From assembly GCF_026011735.1 (NCBI RefSeq), contig NZ_BRVN01000002.1, positions 310,001-374,000 on the forward strand: a stretch of DNA of 64,000 bases, written 5' to 3'. The DNA comes from Dietzia sp. NCCP-2495 (GTDB taxonomy: Bacteria > Actinomycetota > Actinomycetes > Mycobacteriales > Mycobacteriaceae). The notes under the pieces are model-generated. The model searched no databases and had not been told where the DNA came from. It saw only the letters and a list, made by a program, of their open reading frames with translations. Positions 56,975 through 64,000 of this stretch are shown in pieces. Both the position numbers and the translations under genes were made by a program. Position 1 is the first letter of the stretch; the number at the start of each line of letters is the position of its first letter.

Positions 56975-57245
56975 CAGACGTCCGGCCCCGAGCCGGATGC
57001 GCATCGATCCGGCCATCACCGGGGAGCGCTCGGAAGAACAGTCGGCCCTCATCTCGGGCCGGCCCAGTAGAACCGAACGGGAGAGCCCGTCACAGCTCGA
57101 GCCACGAGTGGGCGTCGACGTCGTCGTCGTCAAACGGGGTGGTACCGCGGCCGGGTGCGCTTCTCGCACCCGGATCGTCCCCGAGCGCAGGCCTGACGGC
57201 CCCACGACACGCGAACTCGTGCGGGCCCCGTACGCGAGGAGTCCC
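56975..57245 (+). ncRNA. T-box leader of ileS
   Basis: Contains the T-box sequence TGGTACCGCGG (57140-57150). It sits in a bulge between CGGGG (57135-57139) and CCCCG (57179-57183), with the internal hairpin CCGGGTGCG/CGCACCCGG (57151-57173), the exact antiterminator/antisequestrator layout. A short stem I with an ATC codon as a likely isoleucine specifier lies near 57000-57030. The ribosome-binding site AGGAG at 57237-57241 follows, so control is probably translational. Uncharged tRNA-Ile would turn on ileS. Confidence 0.85.
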
Positions 57246-57251
57246 GCCCAG

Positions 57252-60200
57252 ATGAGTACCGAATCCGCGACCCCGGGCACCGAGAGCCGCGGCACCGCCG
57301 TCACCGGAAGCGCGTACCCGATGGTCGACCTCACCGGAGGCACCACGGCACAGACGCCGTCGTTCCCCGCGCTCGAGGAGACCGTCCTCGCCCGCTGGGA
57401 TGACCGGGACACCTTCCGCGAGTCCATCCGCGGCCGTGCCGACGCCGAGGAGTACGTCTTCTACGACGGACCCCCCTTCGCCAACGGTCTCCCGCACTAC
57501 GGACACCTGCTGACCGGGTACGTCAAGGACGTGATCCCGCGCTACCGCACCATGCGCGGCTACAAGGTCGAACGCCGCTTCGGCTGGGACTGCCACGGAC
57601 TGCCGGCGGAGCTCGAGGCCGAGAAGCAGTTGGGCATCACCGAGAAGTCCCAGATCCTCGACATGGGCCTGGCCGAGTTCAACGCCGCCTGCAAGAAGTC
57701 GGTGCTGCAGTACACCGACGACTGGGAGGCCTACGTCCACCGTCAGGCCCGCTGGGTGGATTTCGAGAACGACTACAAGACGCTCGACATCGACTTCACT
57801 GAATCGGTCCTGTGGGCGTTCAAGCAGCTGTACGACAAGGGCCTGGTCTACAAGGGGTTCCGCGTGCTCCCGTACTCCTGGTACGAGCAGACGCCGCTGT
57901 CCAACCAGGAGACCCGCCTGGACGACGCCTACAAGATGCGGCAGGACCCGGCCGTCACCGTGGGACTGCCGCTCGAAGCTCCGCAGGACAGTCCCCTCCA
58001 CGGGGCCGAGGTGCTCGTGTGGACCACCACGCCGTGGACCCTGCCGTCCAACCTCGCCGCCGCCGTCCATCCCGAGATCGACTACGTGGTGGTACGGGTC
58101 AACTCCGGTGAGTTCGCCGGACGGACCTTCGTCGTGGCCGAGGCGCGCCGCGGGGTCTACGCCGCCGAGTTCGGCGACGACGCCGAGGTCGTGGCCACGC
58201 TCAAGGGCACCGACCTGGTCGGCCTGCGCTACACCCCGCCGTTCGAATTCTTCGCCGGACACCCGGGCGCGCACGTGGTGCTGTCCGCGGACTACGTCTC
58301 GACCGAATCCGGAACCGGCATCGTCCACCTCGCGCCCGCCTTCGGTGAGGAGGACAAGGACGCCTGTGACGCCGCGGGGATCGAGCTGGTCATCCCGGTC
58401 GGCCCGGACGGCAAGTTCACCTCCGAGGTGCCGCCGTACGCCGGTCAGCTCGTCTTTGACGCCAACACGCCCATCTCGCGGGACCTGCGTGCCGCCGGGA
58501 AGCTGATCCGCCACGAGACCATCGAGCACTCCTACCCGCACTCGTGGCGCTCCGGGCAGCCGCTCATCTACATGGCGCTGCCCGCCTGGTTCGTCAAGGT
58601 CACCGCGTTCCGGGACCGGATGGTCGAGCTCAACCGCGAGCAGATCACCTGGATGCCCGAGCACGTCCGCGACGGGCAGTTCGGCAAGTGGCTCGAGGGC
58701 GCCCGCGACTGGAACATCAACCGCAACCGCTACTGGGGCGCGCCGATCCCCGTGTGGGAGTCCGACGACCCGGCCTACCCGCGCGTGGACGTGTACGGCT
58801 CCCTGGACGAGCTGGAGCGGGACTTCGGCGTGCGGCCCACCGACCTGCACCGTCCGTACATCGACGAGCTGACCCGCCCGAACCCGGACGACCCGACCGG
58901 CAAGTCCACCATGCGCCGCGTGGCGGACGTCTTCGACTGCTGGTTCGAGTCCGGCTCCATGCCGTTCGCGCAGGTCCACTACCCGTTCGAGAACAAGGAG
59001 TGGTTCGAGACCCACTTCCCGGGCGACTTCATCGTCGAGTACAACGGCCAGACTCGAGGCTGGTTCTACACGCTGCACGTCCTGGCCACGGCCCTGTTCG
59101 ACCGTCCGGCGTTCACGCACGTCGCCGCCCACGGCATCGTCCTGGGCAACGACGGGCTCAAGATGAGCAAGTCCAAGGGCAACTACCCGGACGTCAACGA
59201 GGTGTTCGCCCGCGACGGCTCGGACGCCATGCGCTGGTTCCTCATGAGCTCGCCGATCCTGCGCGGCGGCAACCTCGTGGTGACCGAGCAGGGAATCCGC
59301 GAGGGCGTGCGTCAGGCCATGCTGCCGCTGTGGAACTCGTACAGCTTCTTCCAGCTGTACGCCGCCGAGCGCGCCACCTGGCGCACCGATTCGCAGCACG
59401 TGCTGGACCGCTACATCCTGGCGCGCCTGGCCTCGACGCGCGATGCCATGTCGGTGGCGCTGGACGCGACCGACATCGCCGCCGCGTGCGACGAACTGCG
59501 CCTGTTCGCGGACGCCCTGACCAACTGGTACGTGCGCCGCTCGCGCTCGCGCTTCTGGGCGGGCGAGGCCTCGGGCCGGGACGCGCGCGACGCGTTCGAC
59601 ACCCTGTACACCGTGCTCGAGACCACCATGCGGCTGGCGGCCCCGCTGCTGCCGCTGATGTCCGAGGTGATCTGGACCGGCCTCACCGGTGAGGAGTCCG
59701 TGCACCTGACCGACTGGCCGGCCGAGGGCGAGCTCCCCTCCGACGAGGCCCTCGTGGAGGCTATGGAGGCCGTCCGCACCGTCTGCTCGACCGTGTCCTC
59801 GGTGCGTAAGGCCAAGCAGCTGCGCGTGCGCCTGCCGCTCGCCTCGCTCACCGTCGCCATGCCGGACGCGGAGCGTCTCCAGCCGTTCGTCGGGATCATC
59901 GCGGACGAGGTCAACGTCAAAAACGTCGTTCTCACCAGCGATGTCGCCGCGCACGGTCGGATGGAGCTGGCGGTCAACGCCCGCGCCGCCGGCCCGCGCC
60001 TGGGCAAGGACGTGCAGGTCTGTATCAAGGCCTCCAAGTCCGGCGACTGGTCTGAGGTGGACGGTGTGGTGACCGCCGGTGGCATCGCGCTCGAGGAGGG
60101 CGAGTACGAGCACCGTCTCGTGGCTGCGGACCCCGACTCGACGGCCGCGCTGCCCGGCGGTGCAGGCCTGGTGGTGCTGGACCTGGTCGTGACCGAGGAG

Positions 60201-60461
60201 CTCGAGGCCGAGGGCTGGGCCAAGGATCGCATCCGTGAGCTGCAGGAGGCGCGTCGCCGGTCCGGCTTCGACATTTCCGACCGGATCCGGGTCCGCATGG
60301 AGGTCCCCGCGGCACGTCGCGAGTGGGCCGATCGTCACGCGGAGCTCATCGCGGGTGAGGTGCTGGCCACCGATTTCGCCGTGGTGGACGCGCTCGATCC
60401 CGCTGACGGTGAGGCGCTGGGCTTCGCCGAGGGCGTACGCGTGACGCTGGCTCGGGTCTGA
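57252..60461 (+). CDS. ileS: Isoleucyl-tRNA synthetase (eukaryote-like type)
   Basis: Charges tRNA-Ile. From ATG 57252 it has 1069 residues, with the class I motifs PHYGH (HIGH) and [20 protein letters not shown] and the long anticodon-binding C terminus without a zinc finger are typical of the eukaryote-like type found in mycobacteria, a type often insensitive to mupirocin. ATG 57321 is a possible internal start. The open frame from 56997 runs through the T-box and is not coding. Followed by dinX, as in M. tuberculosis (Rv1536-Rv1537). Confidence 0.95.
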   Translation: MSTESATPGTESRGTAVTGSAYPMVDLTGGTTAQTPSFPALEETVLARWDDRDTFRESIRGRADAEEYVFYDGPPFANGLPHYGHLLTGYVKDVIPRYRTMRGYKVERRFGWDCHGLPAELEAEKQLGITEKSQILDMGLAEFNAACKKSVLQYTDDWEAYVHRQARWVDFENDYKTLDIDFTESVLWAFKQLYDKGLVYKGFRVLPYSWYEQTPLSNQETRLDDAYKMRQDPAVTVGLPLEAPQDSPLHGAEVLVWTTTPWTLPSNLAAAVHPEIDYVVVRVNSGEFAGRTFVVAEARRGVYAAEFGDDAEVVATLKGTDLVGLRYTPPFEFFAGHPGAHVVLSADYVSTESGTGIVHLAPAFGEEDKDACDAAGIELVIPVGPDGKFTSEVPPYAGQLVFDANTPISRDLRAAGKLIRHETIEHSYPHSWRSGQPLIYMALPAWFVKVTAFRDRMVELNREQITWMPEHVRDGQFGKWLEGARDWNINRNRYWGAPIPVWESDDPAYPRVDVYGSLDELERDFGVRPTDLHRPYIDELTRPNPDDPTGKSTMRRVADVFDCWFESGSMPFAQVHYPFENKEWFETHFPGDFIVEYNGQTRGWFYTLHVLATALFDRPAFTHVAAHGIVLGNDGLKMSKSKGNYPDVNEVFARDGSDAMRWFLMSSPILRGGNLVVTEQGIREGVRQAMLPLWNSYSFFQLYAAERATWRTDSQHVLDRYILARLASTRDAMSVALDATDIAAACDELRLFADALTNWYVRRSRSRFWAGEASGRDARDAFDTLYTVLETTMRLAAPLLPLMSEVIWTGLTGEESVHLTDWPAEGELPSDEALVEAMEAVRTVCSTVSSVRKAKQLRVRLPLASLTVAMPDAERLQPFVGIIADEVNVKNVVLTSDVAAHGRMELAVNARAAGPRLGKDVQVCIKASKSGDWSEVDGVVTAGGIALEEGEYEHRLVAADPDSTAALPGGAGLVVLDLVVTEELEAEGWAKDRIRELQEARRRSGFDISDRIRVRMEVPAARREWADRHAELIAGEVLATDFAVVDALDPADGEALGFAEGVRVTLARV

Positions 60462-60474
60462 TCGGACCCCGGCC

Positions 60475-61995
60475 GTGGGGAGCGGGCAGGACCGGTGGGT
60501 CCTGCACGTGGACATGGATGCGTTCTTCGCATCGTGTGAACAACTGACCCGGCCGACCCTGCGGGGTCGGCCGGTGTTGGTCGGCGGGACCGGGGGCCGT
60601 GGTGTCGTGGCGGGCGCGTCGTACGAGGCGCGCGCGTTCGGTGCCCGCTCGGCCATGCCGTCGCATCAGGCGCGCAGGTTGGTGGGCGTGTCGGCGGTTT
60701 TCGTGCCGCCGCGCATGGCCGTGTACCGCGCGTTGAGCCGTCGGGTGTTCGAGGTGTTCGCCGAGCACGCCCCGGTGGTCGAGGCGGTGTCGGTGGACGA
60801 GGCGTTCCTCGAGCCGCCGGAGCTGCGCGGCGCGACCGCCGAGCGCACGCGCGAGTGGGCGCAGGCGCTGCGGGCCGCGATCCGGCAGGCCACGGGTCTG
60901 CCGGCGTCGGTCGGGGCCGGTGCGGGGAAGCAGTACGCGAAGATCGCCTCCGAACTGGCCAAGCCGGACGGGGTCGCGGTGGTCTCGCGCCGGGACCACG
61001 CGGAGAAGCTGGACCCGCTGCCGGTACGGAGCCTGTGGGGTGTGGGACCGGTGGCGGGGGAGCGGCTCGCCCAGTTCGGGATCACGACGATCGGGGAGCT
61101 GGCGGCGATGGACGACGACGACGTCGCCCAGGCGCTCGGGAAGACCGTCGGCCCGGCGATCGCCCGGATCGCGCGGGGGTATGACGACCGACCGGTCCAG
61201 CCTCGAGCCGAGGCCAAGCAGATCAGCGCGGAGAGCACGTTCGCCTCTGACCTCACCACGTCGGGGCAGGTCGCCGCCGCGATCCGCCGGTCCGCGGAGG
61301 GTTCTCACCGGCGGCTGCTCGCGGACGGGAGGGCGGCCCGCACCGTGACGGTGAAGGTGCGGCGCAGCGACTTCACCTCCATCACACGCTCGTACACGCT
61401 CCACGAGGGGACCACGTCGCTGGAGACGATCATCGCGGTGGCGCGCTCGTTGGCACCGGACCCGGTGGATTTCGGGGCGATCCGACTGTTGGGTGTGAGT
61501 CTGTCGGGGCTGACGGAGTTCCACCAGGACGCGTTGTTCGAGCAGGAGTTCGTGCCGGACCACCGTGGTGGTCTCGGCGTTGGTGTCCGTGGTGGCCACG
61601 GTGGTGACCCCGGGGTCGACGACGACGAGGACCTGCCCGATATCGTCGGGATGGGCGTCACCCACGTCGCGGTCGACGCGGACCACCAGGTCGACCTCGA
61701 TACTCCGCGGGAGCCCGATGCCGCGGGTAGGGAGGCCGCGGGTGCGGGGGCGTCGGAGACACCGGGCGCGGTGCCGACGATCGGAGCGTGGCGGCAGGGA
61801 GTACGCGAGCGGTTCGGTACCGGCGACGACGTGTCCCATCCCGAGTTCGGACACGGCTGGGTCCAGGGCGCCGGCCACGGCAGGGTGTCGGTCCGTTTCG
61901 AGACGGCCGCGACCGGCCCGGGGCGGATGCGGACCTTCGCTGAGGACGACCCGGACCTCGAGCCGGCCGACCCCCTGGACTCCCTCGGGTGGTAG
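60475..61995 (+). CDS. dinX: Y-family DNA polymerase IV (DinX/DinB type)
   Basis: Translesion polymerase. The 506-residue protein has the palm motifs [12 protein letters not shown] and [11 protein letters not shown] with catalytic Asp/Glu, [14 protein letters not shown], and the little-finger domain. A C-terminal extension (about 390-506) with [20 protein letters not shown] and [10 protein letters not shown]...LDSLGW is characteristic of mycobacterial DinX and may mediate partner binding. It begins 13 nt after ileS and converges with ansA. Confidence 0.93.
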   Translation: MGSGQDRWVLHVDMDAFFASCEQLTRPTLRGRPVLVGGTGGRGVVAGASYEARAFGARSAMPSHQARRLVGVSAVFVPPRMAVYRALSRRVFEVFAEHAPVVEAVSVDEAFLEPPELRGATAERTREWAQALRAAIRQATGLPASVGAGAGKQYAKIASELAKPDGVAVVSRRDHAEKLDPLPVRSLWGVGPVAGERLAQFGITTIGELAAMDDDDVAQALGKTVGPAIARIARGYDDRPVQPRAEAKQISAESTFASDLTTSGQVAAAIRRSAEGSHRRLLADGRAARTVTVKVRRSDFTSITRSYTLHEGTTSLETIIAVARSLAPDPVDFGAIRLLGVSLSGLTEFHQDALFEQEFVPDHRGGLGVGVRGGHGGDPGVDDDEDLPDIVGMGVTHVAVDADHQVDLDTPREPDAAGREAAGAGASETPGAVPTIGAWRQGVRERFGTGDDVSHPEFGHGWVQGAGHGRVSVRFETAATGPGRMRTFAEDDPDLEPADPLDSLGW

Positions 61996-62001
61996 CCCTC
62001 G

Positions 62002-63057
62002 TCAGCTGTAGAGGTGGAAGCGCTGCCAGCGGCGGCGGACCTCGTCGGCCGAGCCGTCCGTGGTGCCCAGGAGTGCGGCCAGCAGGACGCGCGCCTGGCC
62101 GGAACGGAGGTAACCGCAGCTGAGCACGCCGAGCTTGGCGAGTTCGGCGCCCCCGCCCGCGCCACCGTACGTCGGTTCCGCCTCGCCGCGGGGGACACGG
62201 GTACCGGCCACCACCACGACATCGGGGTGCTCGGTGGCGAGCTCCCGCACGGCCGCGGCGACGAGCGGCGGCAGGTTCCCGGAACCCGTGCCTTCGAGGA
62301 CGAGTCCGCGGGCTCCGGCCTCGACGCAGGCACGCAGCGCCACAGCGTCGGACCCCGGCGGGCAGGCCACCACGTCGACCCGGACGTCGGCGAACGAGGC
62401 CCGTCCGCCCAGCAGCGGACGCTCCAGCTCGGGCGGCAGCCCCTCGACGGGGTGTTCGGGGGAGTTGCGGGCAAAGGCGACGGGGTCGGTGGTGTGCCAC
62501 TTGCGTACCCCGCGGGCCTGCAGGATCGCGCGACCGAGGACCACGAGCACGCCCAGCTCCCGCGAGACGGGGTCCGCGGCCAGGAGGACGGCGTCTAGCA
62601 GGTTCGCGGGGCCGTCGGCCTCGGGGTGGTCGGCGGCGAGCTGGGCTCCGGTGATGGCGATCGGGCGCGGATCGCGGTGGTGGAGGTCCAGCGCCATCGC
62701 GGTCTCCTCGAGCGAGTCGGTGCCGTGGGCGATCACCACACCGGTCACCGACTCATCGGAGAGGACTTCCGCCACGGCATCGAGGAGGGTGTCCCATTCC
62801 CGAGGCCCGAAGGCGGAGGAATCGCCGTCCAGCACCGACCGCACGCTGAGGCGGATCTCGTCCGGGATCACGGACTTCAAGCCCTCGATCATGGCGGTCG
62901 CGGCCGCCTCGGAGTCGCCCGCGTGGACGGTCCCGTCCGGGGTCGTGGAGGCCATGATCGTGCCTCCGGTGGTGCAGATCACGACATGGGGGGTGTCTGT
63001 GCTGGTCTCTGCGTTGTTCACCCGGTCCACAGTGGTGGTCGCACGGCCCGTCGTCAA
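62002..63057 (-). CDS. ansA: Asparaginase
   Basis: Hydrolyses asparagine to aspartate and ammonia. The 351-residue product has the two catalytic threonine motifs, VVICTTGGTIMAS and GVVIAHGTDSLEET, plus DGPANLLDAV. No signal peptide, so cytosolic. TTG 63057 is the longest start; GTG 63030 and GTG 63021 are in-frame alternatives and no strong ribosome-binding site decides. It converges with dinX, matching Rv1538c. Confidence 0.9.
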   Translation of the reverse strand: MTTGRATTTVDRVNNAETSTDTPHVVICTTGGTIMASTTPDGTVHAGDSEAAATAMIEGLKSVIPDEIRLSVRSVLDGDSSAFGPREWDTLLDAVAEVLSDESVTGVVIAHGTDSLEETAMALDLHHRDPRPIAITGAQLAADHPEADGPANLLDAVLLAADPVSRELGVLVVLGRAILQARGVRKWHTTDPVAFARNSPEHPVEGLPPELERPLLGGRASFADVRVDVVACPPGSDAVALRACVEAGARGLVLEGTGSGNLPPLVAAAVRELATEHPDVVVVAGTRVPRGEAEPTYGGAGGGAELAKLGVLSCGYLRSGQARVLLAALLGTTDGSADEVRRRWQRFHLYS

Positions 63058-63162
63058 CCACCGGGGCCGTCAGGGATGGAACAATGACGCAATCGCGGCC
63101 CGAGAGCCGCACCGGTCCCGGTACGCGACACCGGAACCGCACATTCGACGAAAGGACCACGA

Positions 63163-63651
63163 GTGAGTCTTCGACGGACTATCGCCGCTGTCTCCCTGTC
63201 CGCTTTCGCCCTGGCCGGGCTCGCCGCCTGTGGCGAGGAGGAGAATGGGCGGGAGACCGCGCCTCCGCCCACCACGAGCGCTCAGGAAGCGGCGATCCCG
63301 ACCGCCGAGGATCTCTCGCTGCTGCTCGAGCAGGCCTCCGACCCGGCGGTCCCGGTGGAGCAGAAGGTCAACCTGGTCGAGGGTGGCGCCGAGGCGCCCG
63401 AGATCTTCGACCAGATCGCGGCGCTCAAGGCGGAGAAGGGCGCCACCGTGGTCATCACCGGTGTCGCGGAGGGCGACATCCCGGGCACCCTCATCGCCAA
63501 CGCGGTGATCCAGCAGCCCGGTCAGGAGGACATCAACGTCCAGGCCCAGTTCATCAAGCAGGGCACCGACTGGATGCTGCAGAAGTCCTTCGCCTGCGCG
63601 CTGATCACCAACGCCGGTCTGCAGCCGCCGGCCACCTGCGCGGCTGCCTGA
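63163..63651 (+). CDS. MTB12-like lipoprotein
   Basis: 162 residues with a signal peptide and lipobox LAAC (Cys about 23), a Pro/Thr-rich linker, then a domain with SLLLEQASDPAVPVEQKVNLVEGG and DWMLQKSFACALI. This resembles the low-molecular-weight antigen MTB12/CFP-2 C-terminal domain of mycobacteria. AAAGGA precedes GTG 63163 by 7 nt. It is exposed on the cell surface; function unknown. Divergent from ansA. Confidence 0.85.
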   Translation: MSLRRTIAAVSLSAFALAGLAACGEEENGRETAPPPTTSAQEAAIPTAEDLSLLLEQASDPAVPVEQKVNLVEGGAEAPEIFDQIAALKAEKGATVVITGVAEGDIPGTLIANAVIQQPGQEDINVQAQFIKQGTDWMLQKSFACALITNAGLQPPATCAAA

Positions 63652-64000
63652 TCAGTCCGCTCCGGCGAACCGGAGCACCGAGTCCTCGTCGTAGGTCGTG
63701 CGCTTCCCCGTGGAGGGGTCGACGTACACGGCCCGCGTCGAGGACTCGGTCGTTCCGTCGGCGGGCAGTGCCGCACGGAGGTCCACCGTCAGCTCGCCGG
63801 ACCCGGTGATCTCGTAGGTCTCCACGTCCAGGGACACATCGGGTCCGCCGTCGGGTGCCGGAGCGGTCAGGGTGTCGGAGGGGTCCGGAGCGCTCTGGTC
63901 GAGGCGGACGGTCGCCACGTCACCGTCGAGTGAGAGCAGCTCGTAGGTGGTGACCCGCGTCGGGGCCACCGCGTCGTCGACCTGTCGGGTCACGGTCCAG
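63652..64000 (-). CDS. 3' end of an exported-type beta-rich protein (partial)
   Basis: The frame is open to the window edge and the stop is at 63652, so the 5' end lies outside. The visible 115 residues are beta-strand-like (TTYELLSLDGDVATVRLDQSAPD; DVETYEITGSGELTVDLRAALPADG) and end in SVLRFAGAD. The style resembles DUF6263-type actinobacterial lipoproteins, but I do not recognise the family with certainty. Confidence 0.7.
   Translation of the reverse strand, partial: WTVTRQVDDAVAPTRVTTYELLSLDGDVATVRLDQSAPDPSDTLTAPAPDGGPDVSLDVETYEITGSGELTVDLRAALPADGTTESSTRAVYVDPSTGKRTTYDEDSVLRFAGAD

Noticed and set aside
56997-57251. 85-codon N-terminal extension of ileS
   Set aside because: It covers the T-box leader; conserved RNA motifs explain the sequence better than protein.
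57090-60656. 1188-codon open frame antisense to ileS
   Set aside because: GC-rich codon bias in ileS leaves the opposite strand open. The translation is His/Arg/Gly-rich without motifs, and ileS is unmistakable.

Overview
The window looks like chromosomal core from a high-GC, mycolic-acid-containing actinobacterium (Mycobacteriales/Corynebacteriales). The evidence is the qcrCAB-ctaE supercomplex, PimB/MptA-type mannosyltransferases, a FadD15-like ligase, Wag31/SepF and a dcw cluster with long actinobacterial tails. Gene order closely follows the Mycobacterium tuberculosis segment ctaC to wag31, followed by ileS-dinX-ansA. Dietzia or a close relative is my best guess. That is inferred from gene order and style, not proven. 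No tRNA, rRNA, insertion sequence, prophage or CRISPR array was seen.

Layout. 0.1-12 kb: cytochrome oxidase subunits ctaC-ctaF. Then an accessory insert follows: an acyl-CoA dehydrogenase and a ketosteroid-dehydrogenase-like flavoprotein, divergent around a perfect KstR-type operator, plus a PIF1-like helicase with extra C-terminal domains. After it comes the ctaE-qcrC-qcrA-qcrB operon on the minus strand. 12-25 kb: trpD, an exonuclease/GIY-YIG fusion, a small CxxC protein, and two NlpC/P60 cell-wall hydrolases, the first behind a c-di-AMP (ydaO-type) riboswitch. Then come pimB, fadD15, an SRPBCC protein, an ArsA-like protein without a P-loop, an acyltransferase, an exoribonuclease and class II aroG. 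25-35.6 kb: pknL with five PASTA repeats, its small DNA-binding neighbour, mptA, idsA2, metF, a lppM / FAD-oxidoreductase / GNAT operon, a HEPN protein and a DUF3040 protein.

35.6-64 kb: the division and wall (dcw) cluster runs mraZ-rsmH-ftsL-ftsI-murE-murF-mraY-murD-ftsW-murG-murC-ftsQ-ftsZ-pgeF-yggS-sepF-yggT-wag31, mostly with overlapping or nearly touching genes. The mraZ promoter carries a 10-bp-period array of GTGGG boxes, the expected MraZ autoregulatory site. Further upstream is a set of oppositely oriented box pairs that I do not know to be described. After wag31 come a small membrane protein, a T-box leader driving ileS, dinX, ansA, an MTB12-like lipoprotein and the 3' end of a further minus-strand gene.

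How the genes work together: most build or control the envelope. MurC-F, MraY, MurG, FtsW/FtsI and the NlpC/P60 hydrolases make and remodel peptidoglycan. PimB, MptA, IdsA2, FadD15 and PlsC-like proteins act in mannolipid, prenyl and acyl-lipid metabolism. FtsZ, FtsQ, FtsL, SepF and Wag31 place septal and polar growth, and PknL/MraZ are regulators. The respiratory bc1-aa3 genes flank the block.
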